From: Ctena decussata
Taxonomy: Eukaryota; Mollusca; Bivalvia; Lucinida; Lucinidae
Length of the DNA: 64,000 nucleotides
NCBI GenBank assembly: GCA_963989385.1
Contig: OZ022506.1
Location: 23,561,903-23,625,902, forward strand
Direction: 5' to 3'
Both the position numbers and the translations under genes were made by a program. The notes beneath the pieces are model-generated. The model was not told the origin of the DNA. It was given only the letters and a program-made list of their open reading frames with translations, and searched no databases. Below, piece by piece: positions 21,000 through 31,565 of this stretch; within the stretch, counting starts at the first letter, position 1; the number at the start of each line of letters is the position of its first letter.

Positions 21000-22362
21000 G
21001 AGGCTAAATTAGAGGTATGATACAGTATGCCTACCTTTCTCAGTAGGCCACTAAAGCTAGGCAAGAGGTACATGTACATGTAATCACCTAAATAGGAACT
21101 GCCATACACCTGGTCAAATCACCCTCTATAAATTTGCTGACTAAAATTCACCCTATATAAATTTGCTAGCTGTATTTCTTCACAATTATTTGTGTAGTTT
21201 ACCATACATCTAGCATTTCCTATGCCGTACTGAGAAAAACTAGGGATATCATAAGGTACTATACCCCTAGCCATTGCTTTTTCATACATGTTTGAATTGC
21301 TGAATACTATTGGTGACTGGCTGATTGTTACTCTTTAGGTTCTAAATTCTAATCAAGTGCCCCCTTTCAGAAAATGCTAGGCCACTGGGGCATTCAATGG
21401 GATTCATGTGGTATTTGATAAGATTTGGAATATCATACTAGGAAGTCAAAGCCATTGCAGACAGCAGCTTATGTCATGATGCAGATGTCGAAACAATTCA
21501 TTCAGCGGCTGTTTTGAAGAAACTTGGTAAGTTTTTCCATTGGTTAAAAATAGGAGATAGGATTGATCCGGTTGGTACACAAGAAAAAAGAGCCGTGATT
21601 GCGCTTTCTACAAGCACATACAATACTGGGCAGAATTAAAATCATGATTGTTTATTAGTGATACGTCCAAGGTATATTCACCAGGACATGTGATCAGGGA
21701 AGTTAGTCCCTAGCCCTTAAAGAAATGAAAACTTAGTAACTGAATCCTCTGCACACTCAGCAGCAGAAATAAAGAAATCTGCCAGGGAATTCCAGTCATT
21801 AATTATCTGGGGAAAAACTCAGTCATAGCCAGTTTGAAAGGCCAGGGAATGATGATATTTGGTATGCCTGCTTTGGGAAACACGTTGTAAAACATGAGTC
21901 TAATACCTTATTTTTGTCAAGCTAGCCGCTGACATGGTTATGGTATGACATAGGTTGTGGTCCTGAAAAATCATTTAACCTCATGAACCATGAGTTGGGC
22001 AGGACGGACAGACAGGAAACCTGAAAGACATTAGAATTATACCAGACCCCTTGTGGAATCTGTCTTTGAAACTGGCATTGTAAGAAAAAAATAGAGAACT
22101 ATAGGCATGCAGTTTTCAGGACATCTTACTGAAATTTTGTAAAAGTATTACAACTGTTGAGAAATTGGACCACAATTTTAGCTGTATCAAAGTGTTGACG
22201 GGCAAGCCACTGCGTTCTGTAGAACTCTTGTTTTTGTCCCGAATTTCTCTTAATGACTTTCTTTCTTTTTTTTCCAGAAATTATGAAAGTACGATGATTT
22301 TTTCAGAAATTATGAAAGTAAGATGATGTGCACATAAAACTGTTCATGACACAACGGCTCCA
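21000..22362. other. Block B sequence upstream of the zinc-finger exon
   Basis: About 21000-21060 matches 470-530, and 21955-22362 matches 765-1158. The part in between aligns poorly with block A. No coding frame was recognised; it is probably intron or 5' flank of the zinc-finger gene. Confidence 0.55.
22255..22277 (+). promoter_or_regulatory. Putative 3' splice acceptor before the zinc-finger exon, copy B
   Basis: CTTTCTTTTTTTTCCAG is followed by the sequence that leads to the coding ATG, as in block A. A second TTTTTTCAG-like acceptor lies about 30 bases downstream in a duplicated GAAATTATGAAAGTA segment. This supports a last coding exon with an upstream intron. Untested. Confidence 0.45.
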
Positions 22363-23253
22363 ATGGATGTGGTTTATGTTCCACAAATGGACCACACAGT
22401 ACGTTCGGGCGTAAAATTTCAAAATCACAAATACTTGTTTAGATGTGAACAGTGTGACCAGGCATTCAGGCACTACTCATCTCTTCATTCACATCAGGTA
22501 AGGCATGCTACAGGAACGTTGTTCAAATGTCGCACATGTCGTATGGATCATGATAATCACAAGAGTCTGATGAACCACATGCGTACAGAACATCCAGTAG
22601 GAAAAGCTGTTTGTGAGAAAAGCAATTTTATCAACTCTTATGATCTTAGAACCCGTAAAAGCTGGAAGTACAATCACTTGGGAGTGTTAGGATGTTATAT
22701 AAAAGCTTTCCTTCCACCAGGAACATATTGCTGCAAGTTATGTAAACGAACGTTTTCTCGGAAATGTGGTGTAACGAGACATATCTTATGGCACAAAGCC
22801 AAAAGTTCTTTGACGTTAAAAGGTATAGCCTGCATAAGTTGGGATGATTTTGTTTCGCAAAAACCCGAAGAAAAACCTTACAGGAAATATTACAAGTGTT
22901 TTAAATGTGCCGAAGTGTTTGAAAGTTATGCTGTTTTTGCTGAACACTGGCTTGAAGAAAACCCATATATATGCCTATTTTGTTGGAGGGATTTGCGGTC
23001 TGCGACAAGTTTGTATACACATATACGTGAACATACTCAAATGACTCCTTTGACATGTGAAAGATGTTACAAACATTTTCCAGACTTTGATTCTCTTTCA
23101 CTGCACATAAACTCACACCTTACCGAACGACCTTATTTCTGTGGCATATGCTTGGCTAGTTTCTTCTCTGCTGAAAATGTCACAACTCACATGGAGGAAC
23201 ATATAGATACAGCTGATGTTACAAAGGAAGAAACTATCCCAAGTGCACAATGA
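22363..23253 (+). CDS. C2H2 zinc-finger protein, intact copy B (296 codons)
   Basis: Seven fingers can be read. Finger 1 CEQC...H-X3-H (about residues 28-48), 2 CRTC...H-X4-H, 3 CKLC...H-X3-H, 4 CFKC with only one clear His, 5 CLFC...H, 6 CERC...H and 7 CGIC...H (ending near residue 279). A spacer of about 45 residues without fingers separates 2 and 3, and about 30 separate 3 and 4. Linkers are not the TGEKP type of tandem KRAB-like fingers. Such proteins usually bind DNA or RNA in the nucleus; the target is unknown. The start could be 22363 or the Met at 22387; only the latter is kept in copy A. No other domain is seen. The family name is not recognised. Confidence 0.85.
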   Translation: MDVVYVPQMDHTVRSGVKFQNHKYLFRCEQCDQAFRHYSSLHSHQVRHATGTLFKCRTCRMDHDNHKSLMNHMRTEHPVGKAVCEKSNFINSYDLRTRKSWKYNHLGVLGCYIKAFLPPGTYCCKLCKRTFSRKCGVTRHILWHKAKSSLTLKGIACISWDDFVSQKPEEKPYRKYYKCFKCAEVFESYAVFAEHWLEENPYICLFCWRDLRSATSLYTHIREHTQMTPLTCERCYKHFPDFDSLSLHINSHLTERPYFCGICLASFFSAENVTTHMEEHIDTADVTKEETIPSAQ

Positions 23254-23360
23254 TGGAAAACATTTTAGATGAGACTAATTAAAAAAATCAAGTTTTCCTA
23301 CACACAAGTTAAAAAAATATGTAGAATTCTCAGATTGTTTCCTCCAAGAATATTTAGTTT

Positions 23361-23705
23361 TATAGCTTAATTATTATGAAGTATGGACACACCTCACTGT
23401 TGCATCATGTATTTTCCAAATGGGAACAACTTTTGTCACTTCGGATTGCTTCTCTGAAAGTGACAGCCCTTCCAAAATTGATTCAGTTCTGACAGAAAAC
23501 AGAATTTACTCCTAAGTGCAAATTATTTTCTGTAAAGTTTGACAGGCAATGAGGTGCAGATTTATTCCTTTAAGAGTTGACCTGCATTGGGCAGATATAC
23601 TATGGAAATGGTTGAGTTTCTTCCCCTGAGAGTGAACCCAAATATGTTCACTTAAGGATTATGTAAAATGACCTGTAATAGTATGATGAATTGTTTTTTG
23701 TTGTT
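23361..23705. other. Unassigned spacer after the zinc-finger gene
   Basis: No frame, polyadenylation hexamer AATAAA or repeat was recognised between the end of block B and the pearl-like element. Confidence 0.45.
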
Positions 23706-23710
23706 TTTTT

Positions 23711-25165
23711 TGGTCGAGCCAGCTTTCGGTGAGCAGTACAATGTCGTCACAACTTCAGTTCGGTGTATGTGCGTACGTACGTGTGTGCATTCGTCGTGCA
23801 TGTGTGCGTGCATCCGTCCGAATATATCCGGTTCATAACTTCTACATTTATAGATGGATTTCAAGATAATTTGGCACAATTGTTGTCTTTGATGAGTAGA
23901 AGCGCCATTTGAAACATTCGTTCAGGTACATTGTAGGTTCAAGGTCAAGGTCACACTTGAAGGTCAAATGATAAAATGGCCATAAATTGAGCTTGTCCGG
24001 GCCATTACTTCTACATTTATGGATAGGTTTTAAAAAAATTTGGCAAAATTGTTCTCCTTGATATTTAGGGCGCGTTTACATGAGCAAAGTTTCTATGTCA
24101 CAGAAACTTTAACAAAGAAAGTATGACAAACATTTTGCGTTTACACGGAGCAAATTATTTGTTAAAGAAAATGTGCCATAGAATCTTTGTCACATAAACT
24201 GTGGCAATGAAATATTTGCTGCAGTGTTCACACGACCAAATATTATTCGTCAAAGTTACCTGCAGCGATGAAACAAAATCTTTGTCACATTTTCCAGGCT
24301 TGTAGCTATGGTCTTTGTTACATAATCTTTAGCAAAGTTCTCCGTTTACACGGACAAATTTAATTTATCGAAGTAACTTTACCATATATATTTGTCAAAG
24401 AAACATTGTCATATTTTGGCATTTACACGAGCAAATTTTTCTGTGACAAACCTACTTTGTCATAGAAACTTTGGTCGTGTAAACGCGCCCTTAGATATGC
24501 CATTTGAAATTTGTTCATGTAGGTCTAAGGTCAAGGTCACACTTGAAGGTCAAGTGATAAAATTTTCATTAATTGAGCTTGTCTGGGACATTACAGCTAC
24601 ATTAATGCACGGATTTCAAAATAATTTTGCTCAGTTCTTCTCGTTGATTTGTAGAAGTGCCATTTGAAACATTCGTTCAGCTAGGTCCAAGGTCTAGGCC
24701 ACACTTGAAGGTCAAATGATAAAATGGTCATAAAAAGAGCTTGTCCTGGCCATAACTTCTATATTTACAGATGGATTTCAAAACAGTTTGGCACAATTAT
24801 TCTCCTTGATGAGTAGGGGTGTCAAGTGAAACATTTATTCAGGTTGGTCCAAGATGAAGGTCACACCTGAAGGTCAAATAATAAAATTGTCATAAGTAGA
24901 CTTGTACAAACCATAATTCTAGGTTTATGCATGGATTTCAAACAACTTTTGCACAGTTGTTCTCCGTGATGGATAGAAATGTTTGTTTATGTTGGTCAAC
25001 GGTCAAGGTCACACTTGAAGGTCAATTGATAAAATTGTCATAAATTGAGCTTGTCGTGGCCTTTAGTTTTCCTAGTTTTCCTTTTTTAACATAATGAAAA
25101 TTTTAAAAAAGAAATATGCTGTATAAGCATGACAAAGTTGGGCTTCTTTCTAATGAGTGAGTCCT
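23711..25165. mobile_element. Pearl-like tandem-core element, family R2, copy 1
   Basis: Starts with GTCGAGCCAGCTTTCGGTGA, passes a GTGC/GTCC-rich tract (about 23765-23825), then runs through diverged ~160 bp units, each with ATAACTTCTACATTTATGGA-like, GGCACAATTGTTCTCCTTGA-like and AAGGTCACACTTGAAGGTCA segments. It ends in an AT-rich part with TAAGCATG and GGCTTCTTTCTA, like the copy at 30101. Unit 2 is interrupted by a 423 bp MITE. Pearl elements of bivalves, considered Helentron-like, share this architecture. Confidence 0.75.
24068..24490. mobile_element. 423 bp MITE with TTA target duplication, nested in the pearl-like array
   Basis: Ends GGGCGCGTTTACATGAGCAA and CGTGTAAACGCGCCC are inverted repeats; TTA flanks both sides (24065-24067, 24491-24493). 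Internal AACTTTGTCA / TGACAAAG motifs repeat throughout, so much of the element is self-complementary. A 3 bp TTA duplication fits the PIF/Harbinger group. It interrupts a ~160 bp core unit, so it inserted after the array formed. Confidence 0.85.
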
Positions 25166-25177
25166 GATAACAAAGAA

Positions 25178-25366
25178 ACGGATCAGCCTGTGCTTTTGAC
25201 GTGTCTGATCAGAGTAGTCGCTTTGCGCTTAAAATTTAGCAAAGGGTCTAGGCTAGCTCCATGCGGACAGTGAAGACTATGATCAGACAGGGTGTATGCC
25301 AAGGCTGATCTCAGTTTCCGCTTGACGCACATGCCACTTTGTTGGTTTTGTCATGTGGCGGTTCAA
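25178..25366. mobile_element. Palindromic MITE family A, copy 5 (5' truncated)
   Basis: Right end TTTTGTCATGTGGCGGTTC and interior GTCTGATCAGAGTAGTCGC, CTAGCTCCATGCGGACAG match the family; the left terminal repeat is missing. Confidence 0.75.
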
Positions 25367-25527
25367 TTATAGAGTTGCTTATATGTTTTGATTTAAAAAT
25401 TTTAAACTTTAAGGTGTAATTTATTATGATGAGTTTTATTTATTTTATCTGTATCACGCCGCTATGGGCATGCCTGTATTAGGTCTATTTATACGTGACA
25501 CACAGCTCCATGTAATGGTATAATGAT

Positions 25528-25712
25528 GGATGGATGGTTGGATGGATGACTTGCGATTTTACATCGGATTCCTTTTTAAAAGTATTTCAGTCATATCAGG
25601 ACGATGGGTGGATGATAATGCAGGCTGTGTGCAGTAGAACCCCGAAGCTTGAATCCGGGACCGCTAGGTCACCAGGCCAGTGCTTAACCCACTGAGCTAC
25701 CGGGGCTCCCTA
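25528..25712 (-). mobile_element. SINE S-A, copy 3, with target duplication
   Basis: GTATAATGAT is duplicated at 25518-25527 and 25716-25725. Minus-strand reading gives GGAGCCCCGGTAGCTCAGTG, the body ATTCAAGC...CTGCACACAGCC-like segment and a GATG/CATC tail. Same family as 2138 and 15391. Confidence 0.9.
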
Positions 25713-25962
25713 AATGTATAATGATAGTACATGGTCTATGTCCATGCCTTAATGTATTTCATATACTTAGTGTATATCTGTCAATAGTTTTATCGTTTCG
25801 TCTTAAAAATGCGTTTCTTAAAAGAGAGACTCAGCTACCGTTAATTCTAAATATTGGGACAGATAGTGCTGAGCAAACAATGCAGATCCAGATAGGAGCA
25901 GTTCTTATCAGGGTCTACATTGTTTGTCGTTCCATCTGCATTAAGAGTGTAAAATCCAAACG

Positions 25963-26050
25963 ATTCCATTTTAGGACAATTGGATTCCAGTTTAGGACAA
26001 CTAGATTCCATTTTAGGACACTGTCAGTTAGATACCAGTTTAGGACAATA
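25963..26050. repeat. Four-unit ~24 bp tandem repeat
   Basis: GATTCCATTTTAGGACAA-type units recur four times, with small changes. A dyad element of the CAAACAATG type lies just upstream (25871-25930). Confidence 0.8.
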
Positions 26051-26339
26051 CGGTAACTGTTTCCAGTGTTCCAAGTTTTATTAGAAGTTCTATGGTATAA
26101 TATTGTTATTGTATCAATCTTCGTCTTTTGCTGCCATCTGAAATAAAATACAATCGGGTTTACGGAGGTATGTTTCCTGCTGTGTACACAAGCCATCAAA
26201 GAGGGTCGAAAACACAGGTATGAAGAGATATGGGTCAACTTCTGAGTTTGCAGTCGACCCGTCATTTATGGCTGCGCCCATAAATGCAAGTACACCAGTT
26301 AATAAACGATCGACTCGTGTAGATCCGTATAAATACACT

Positions 26340-26960
26340 GCTCAAAATATTTAAAGGAGCACGTAATATTTTACATAAATGACAACAAAGTGGAAAACGT
26401 ACGTCATCGATCACATGATAGTGATGGTATATATCTTACATTTCAAAACAAAATAATCTCGGACCAAACAAGAAAGTCAGCTACATCTCAGGTCTTAAAT
26501 GTCTGATTTTGACGTAAAGCGCAGTTACCCCGTCCTTTATGAATACCGAATGCTATCATTTTATGATTTTGATGTAAAGCGCAGTTACCCCGTCCTTTAT
26601 GAATACCGAATTCTATCATTTTATGAATTGAAGCCATTTACCAGAACACTTCGGAAAACTGACCATGAGGTCAGTTTTCCGAAGTGTACTGGTAAATGGT
26701 TTCATTTCATAAACCAATGACAATTGCTTAAGATAAACGACATTAGTACGGGGTAGCTGCTTTTTACAATATTGAAATCGGCCTTGTAAGTCCCGAGGGA
26801 TACATGTTCCTTATTTTCTTACATGGTCCCAGATTATTTCTTCTGAAATGTAAGGTATTTACCGTTATTAGCACGTGACCATGATGTATGTTGTCCACCT
26901 TTAATGCAACGCATTCCCACTTTGAGAATCATTTACTTTCAACCAAGAAAGACACGGAAT
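26340..26960. mobile_element. ~600 bp foldback element centred at 26666
   Basis: The core is a 31 bp stem with one mismatch and a 4-base loop: CCATTTACCAGAACACTTCG at 26634 and CGAAGTGTACTGGTAAATGG ending at 26699. Further out, AAAGCGCAGTTACCCCGT pairs with ACGGGGTAGCTGCTTTT, and CTTACATTTCAAAACAAA pairs with the region TTTCTTCTGAAATGTAAG near 26853. The left arm also holds a 60 bp tandem duplication (26504-26625). Termini and target duplication were not resolved. Confidence 0.75.
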
Positions 26961-27075
26961 TTCCAATAATTTTGTCATTTTAAAGTCTCCATAGTCCTAC
27001 CAGTGGTAAAAATCATCGAAATACAAATCATTATAGCCTTCAGAATTAATGATAATATGGCGGTTGAGGTGCTTT

Positions 27076-28133
27076 GTATACCCCGCCACACGTTAGTGGC
27101 GGGGTATTATGTTTTCACGTTCGCTGTCCTGTGTCTGTCCGTCCGTCGTTCGTCCGTCCGCTTCATTTCCGTTCGATAACTTAAGTATTCATTAACGGAT
27201 TTAGTTCATATTTTGCATATGTGTTTGTACCAAGAATGTCTCGCTTGGGATTGTTAATGGGCAAATTTTAATAATTTCTGACAGAGTTATGGCACTTGTA
27301 AATTTACAAAAAATGGTTTTTGGCCTCTAGCTACTTTACTATTTGGAATATTGTGGTGAAACTTCACAAAAATGATTGTAGCAACAACAGCTATGTGTTA
27401 CCATAGAAATTTTGTCCTCAAGGGTCCGTCTGTCCGTCGTACGTACGCCCATCCGTCAGTCCGCACTTCGTTTCCGTTCGATACCTTAAGTATTTATTAA
27501 CGGATTTTGTTCAAATTTTGCATATGTATTTGTACCAAGAATGTCTCGCTTGGGATTGTTAATGGGCAAATTTCGATAATTTCTGACAGAGTTTTGGCAC
27601 TTGTGAATTTACAAAACTGTTTTTTGGCTTCTAGTTCCTTTACTGTTAGGAATATTATGGTGAAACTTCACAAAAATGATTGTAGCAACAACAGCTATGT
27701 GTTACCATAGAAATTTTGTCCTCAGGGGTTACCTGGCCCTGCTCTGGGGCTATATACATGCATAAAATCATTTTTTTTTTTTATAAATTCAGAGTTTGAA
27801 GCGTTTTTCCTGAAATTTACAGCAAACGATCAGAGTAATAAAAGCCTTCTGTGATGCTCAGAATTAACCCCATGTGGATTACCTCCCCTGCCCCGGGCAA
27901 TAAAGATGCATAAAATGTTGAAAAAATCTATATAAAATTATGATTTAAATGGAATTTTTTGAAATTTGCAGCTATTGATAGAAGTAATGGAAGCCTCTTG
28001 AGATGATCAAAATTTGGCCCAAGGGGGTTTTCTGCCCCTGCCCCATATACACGTACATGTACAAAATAAATCAGCAAAAATCGACGAAATTCGTTTGCAG
28101 TGGCGGGGTATCACGCAGGCGTTTGCGATGCTT
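27076..28133 (+). mobile_element. Pearl-like tandem-core element, family R4, copy 1
   Basis: Begins with a hairpin CCCCGCCACACGTTAGTGGC-GGGG, then a GTCC tract (27137-27160) and two ~304 bp units (CCGTTCGATAACTTAAGTAT-like at 27170 and 27476; GTGAAACTTCACAAAAATGA in both). It ends with CAGTGGCGGGGTATCACGC, which is the inverse of the 5' end. Non-coding. The same family occurs at 32398-33790 and, reversed, at 63090-63545. Confidence 0.8.
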
Positions 28134-28387
28134 GTATTCGTAACATATAACTGACAAAAAAAGAAGGAAACAAAAGATAAGTCTCTCAATGAAAATACGG
28201 GTTTCGTCTCTGGTTCCCCGTTAAGCAATGGAAATAATGCAACAGCTGCACAATCAATGGGATCCTTGCCTTACATTTTTGTACATTGTATTTCTATCAC
28301 CTGTTAAAATGCCTGTACCTTGTATTTCTCTACCTCTTGTACCTTGTGTTTTTTGCCATATTATAAAGCTTGTGAAATCGAAAATAG

Positions 28388-28414
28388 GTCATTTTAGTTG
28401 GCAACTAAAATGAC
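28388..28414. repeat. Perfect 13 bp hairpin
   Basis: GTCATTTTAGTTG and CAACTAAAATGAC are separated by one base. Nothing else nearby explains it. Confidence 0.8.
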
Positions 28415-28429
28415 TTAGTTATTATTTTA

Positions 28430-29265
28430 AATCATTTTTATGAGAAACTCAATGACGTTTTGATTTTTCAAAGCCGGCCAATCACGATCATAATCAATGA
28501 CAAAACTGTAGTGAGAAGCTTGCAGCAATACCTCAGGATAAAATATTTCATGCTGATAGAGCAATGGGGCCTTTAAAGAGCGTGGAGGTTACCGATTGCA
28601 CAAGTTTTGGTCCAATATTTATCCTGCCCATGTCGGTGGACTGATTTTATAAAATTGGAATTTTGTTAAAAATTCATTTTTTTAGAACAGGTGAAAAGCA
28701 CGAAAATTCAACCCAAATCACAACGATCATTTTGTGTATGAAATTGTATGTCAAACATGATTACTCGTTTGAAAAGATCACTTTGAACTCAAGTTAAAGA
28801 GACTTTTATAGACTTCCAAAAAAACTGCCGCAATTTAAGAAAATTCGAAAATTGAAAATATTGAAACATTTGTTCCATGGAGATGAGCAGAGCATCAGTT
28901 GTATTGAAATTCGTGTTTTCCCAATAGTGAAAATCGCAAACAGGTGTATATTTCTCCTCTTACGGTTTTCCTGTAACCGATGAAACAGCTTCGACAACTG
29001 CAGCAAATATCTGTTTTCAGTGACTTCCGTAGTTTATTTTCTTTGATTGTAATAATGGTTTTATTGGCTTTACTGTGATAGGAAAAGTGTCTGAAACTTA
29101 TGTGTAGACCCAGGTTGGACTGGTGTAGACCCAGCTTGGACTGGTTCTGATCTAGGTCTGCAGTGTTTATGTATGTTTGGCATTGTGTAGGTGAGTTGTG
29201 AGGACCTTGATACACAACTTGCTGTTGTGCATCTTCTGCGTGTCGAGTTCTCTGTGCTAAGCTAC
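28430..29265. other. Unassigned spacer
   Basis: No gene or repeat recognised, except a duplicated TGTAGACCCAG(G/C)TTGGACTGG unit at 29101-29145 within a dyad element (to 29175). Confidence 0.45.
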
Positions 29266-29595
29266 ATTTATTGTCCCCCGCCTTTTCGAAGAAAAGCGGA
29301 GGGACATAGTTTTCGGCTTTCCGTCCTCTCGTCTTTCCGTCCTCTCGTCTTTCCGTCCTTCCGTTCTTCCGTCCCCCTAAAGTAGTAGGTTCCTTGTGTG
29401 CGCAACTCCTCCTACAGTTTTATGCCGATTCTTTCGAAACTTTACAGCTGTTTTTGTCATGGTCTGAAGATATGCACGTGGTTTGGATATAATCCTGAGA
29501 TTATTTTTTGTCATTTTTTTCACAAGTTGAACTTAGTCATTTTTTAGGCGTTTTTACTATCAAAGTGACTAAATAGTGAGTACCTTGTGTGCGCA

Positions 29596-29762
29596 TAACC
29601 CAGCAGTAAATGGGTACCTTTTTCGAACCAGGGAAGGATAAGGCAGCGAAAGGAGAGGGATGGGTTCCGCCTTTCATCAGCTGTGCCCAAGATACAGTGG
29701 GTCTCTAACCCCCACTGCCCCTACGGCTATTAGGCTATGGGAAACCTTTACCTTTACCTTTT
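29596..29762 (+). mobile_element. SINE S-C with target duplication
   Basis: TTGTGTGCGCA flanks both sides (29585-29595 and 29763-29773), sequence that belongs to the host R3 unit. The body contains CAGCAGTAAATGGGTACC and GGCTATTAGGCTATGG and ends in a CCTTTACCTTTACC tail. The 5' tRNA-like head is absent, so the copy is 5' truncated. Confidence 0.8.
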
Positions 29763-30100
29763 TTGTGTGCGCAACTCCTCCAACAGTTTTATGCCGATGC
29801 CTTTGAAACTTCACAGGTGTTTTGGTCATGGTCTGAAGATATGCATGTGGTTTGGATATAATCCTCACATTTATTTGTCACTTTTTACACAAGTTGAACT
29901 TAGTCATTTTAGGCGTTTTTACTATCATAGTGATTAGATAGTGGGTACCTTGTGTGCGCAACTTTATGCCGATTCTTTCGAAACTTCACTGGTATTTTGG
30001 TCATGGTCTGAAAATAAGCATGTGGTTTGGATATAATCCTCACATTATTTTTTATTCCTTTTTTCGCAAATTGAACTTAGCCATTTTTCATACATTTTTG

Positions 30101-30160
30101 TCGAGCCCGCTTGCGGAGAGCGAGACATAGTTGTTACAATGTCAGTTCGGTGTATGTCCG

Positions 30161-30192
<32 letters not shown>

Positions 30193-31371
30193 TTAGTCCG
30201 TGCGTGCGTCCGTCCGGATTTGTCCGGGCCATAACTTCTACATTTATTGATGGATTTCAAAATGATTTGGCACAATTATTCTCCTTGATGAGTAGAAGTG
30301 CCTTTTGAAACATTTGTTCAGATAGGTCCAAGGTCAAGGTCACACTTGAAGGTCAAGTGATAAAATGGTCATAAATTGAGCTTGTCCGAGCCATAACTTC
30401 TACATTTATGGATGGATTTCAAAATAATTTTTCACAATTGTTCTCCTTGATGAATAGAAGTGCCATTTGAAACATTTGTTCAGGTAGGTCCAAGGTCAAG
30501 GTCACACTTGAAGGTCAAATGATAAAATGGCTATAAATTGAGCTTGTCCGAGCCATAACTTCTACATTTATTGATGGATTTCAAAATAATTTGGCACAAT
30601 TGCTCTCCTTGATAAATAGAAGTGCCATTTGAAACATTTGTTCAGGTAGGTCCAAGGTCAAGGTCACACTTGAAGGTCAAGTGATAAAATGGCCATAAAT
30701 TGAGCTTGTCCGAGCCATAACTTCTACATTTATGGATGGATTTCAAAATAATTTTGCACAATTGTTCTCCTTGATGAATAGAAGTGCCATTTGAAACATT
30801 TGTTCAGGTAGGTCCAAGGTCAAGGTCACACTTGAAGGTAAAATGATAAAATGGCCATAATTTTTTGAGCTTGTCTGAGCCATAACTTCAACATTTACAA
30901 ATGGATTTCAAAATAATTTAACACAATTGTTCTCCTTGATGAGAAGAAGTGCCATTTGGAACATTTGTTCTAGTAGGTCCAAAGTCAAGGTCACACTTGA
31001 AGGTCAAAGGATAAAATGGTCATAAGTTGAGCTTGTCCGAGCCATTACTTCTACATTTACCGATGGATTTCAAAATAATTTGGCACAATTGTTCTTCTTG
31101 ATGAGTGGAAGTGTCAAGTGACAAATGTGTTTGGGTAGGTCCAAGGTCAAGGTCACACTTGAAGGTCAGATATTGTAACTGTCATAAATTGAGCTTGTCT
31201 GGGTCATCACTTCTACTTTTTTCTTTGTGAAAATTTGAAAAAAAAGAAGAAAATGCTGGCTAAGCATGTTGTTTTTTGGCTTCTTTCTAGAGTGAAGCAG
31301 TTACTTAGTCTTGACATACTTATAGGTCACTAAAGCAAACAGCGGGCTCGACCAGTTGTCCCTGGACAACC
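30101..31371 (+). mobile_element. Pearl-like tandem-core element, family R2, copy 2 (six 162 bp units)
   Basis: Starts GTCGAGCCCGCTTGCGGAGA and ends AGCGGGCTCGAC at 31352, an inverted match of the first 12 bases, followed by a small hairpin TTGTCCCTGGACAA. The 5' part holds a (GTGC)n and GTCC tract (30160-30215). Units begin at 30231, 30393, 30555, 30717, 30882, 31044 and 31205, so the period is 162 bp (one unit 165). Units 1-4 are most alike; the last ones diverge. 12 bp subterminal inverted repeats plus a 3' hairpin match the Helentron-type description. Confidence 0.85.
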
Positions 31372-31565
31372 TTCTAGTTACTATCAAAGTGAATAGATGG
31401 TGGGTACCTTGTGTGTGCAACTCCTCCTACAGTTTTATGCCGATTCCTTTGAAACTTCACAATTGTTTTGATCATGGTCTGAAGATATGCATGTGATATA
31501 ACCCTCACTTTATTTCTTTTATTACTTTTTTCACATTTTTAACTTAGCCGCTTTTCCAGCTCAAA

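Larger units (their letters stand above)
10902..23360. repeat. Segmental duplication block B (zinc-finger gene copy B)
   Basis: This block begins with the same sequence as base 1 of the window and ends just past the zinc-finger 3' flank. Homologous pieces are 10902-11068, 11451-11575, 14103-14283, about 21000-21060 and about 21955-23360. The gaps between them are insertions: SINE S-B, a LINE 3' end, a Tigger-like element and a LINE-rich stretch of about 6.7 kb. The coding exon is intact, so this copy is the better candidate for a functional gene. Confidence 0.85.
29273..31565 (+). mobile_element. Pearl-like tandem-core element, family R3, with nested SINE and R2 element
   Basis: Starts with the hairpin CCCCCGCCTTTTCGAAGAAA-AGCGGAGGG, then a pyrimidine-rich GTCC tract (29330-29375). 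Units of about 185 bp carry GTGTGCGCAACTCCTCC, TTTTATGCCGATTCTTTCGA, TGGTCTGAAGATATGCA and AACTTAGTCATTTT. The array is interrupted by SINE S-C (29596-29762) and by a full R2 element (30101-31371) and resumes to about 31565. A reversed partial copy lies at 33191-33505. Confidence 0.75.

Noticed and set aside
30111..30308. RACVRACVRACV-type frame
   Set aside because: Product of the (GTGC)n microsatellite in the pearl-like element.
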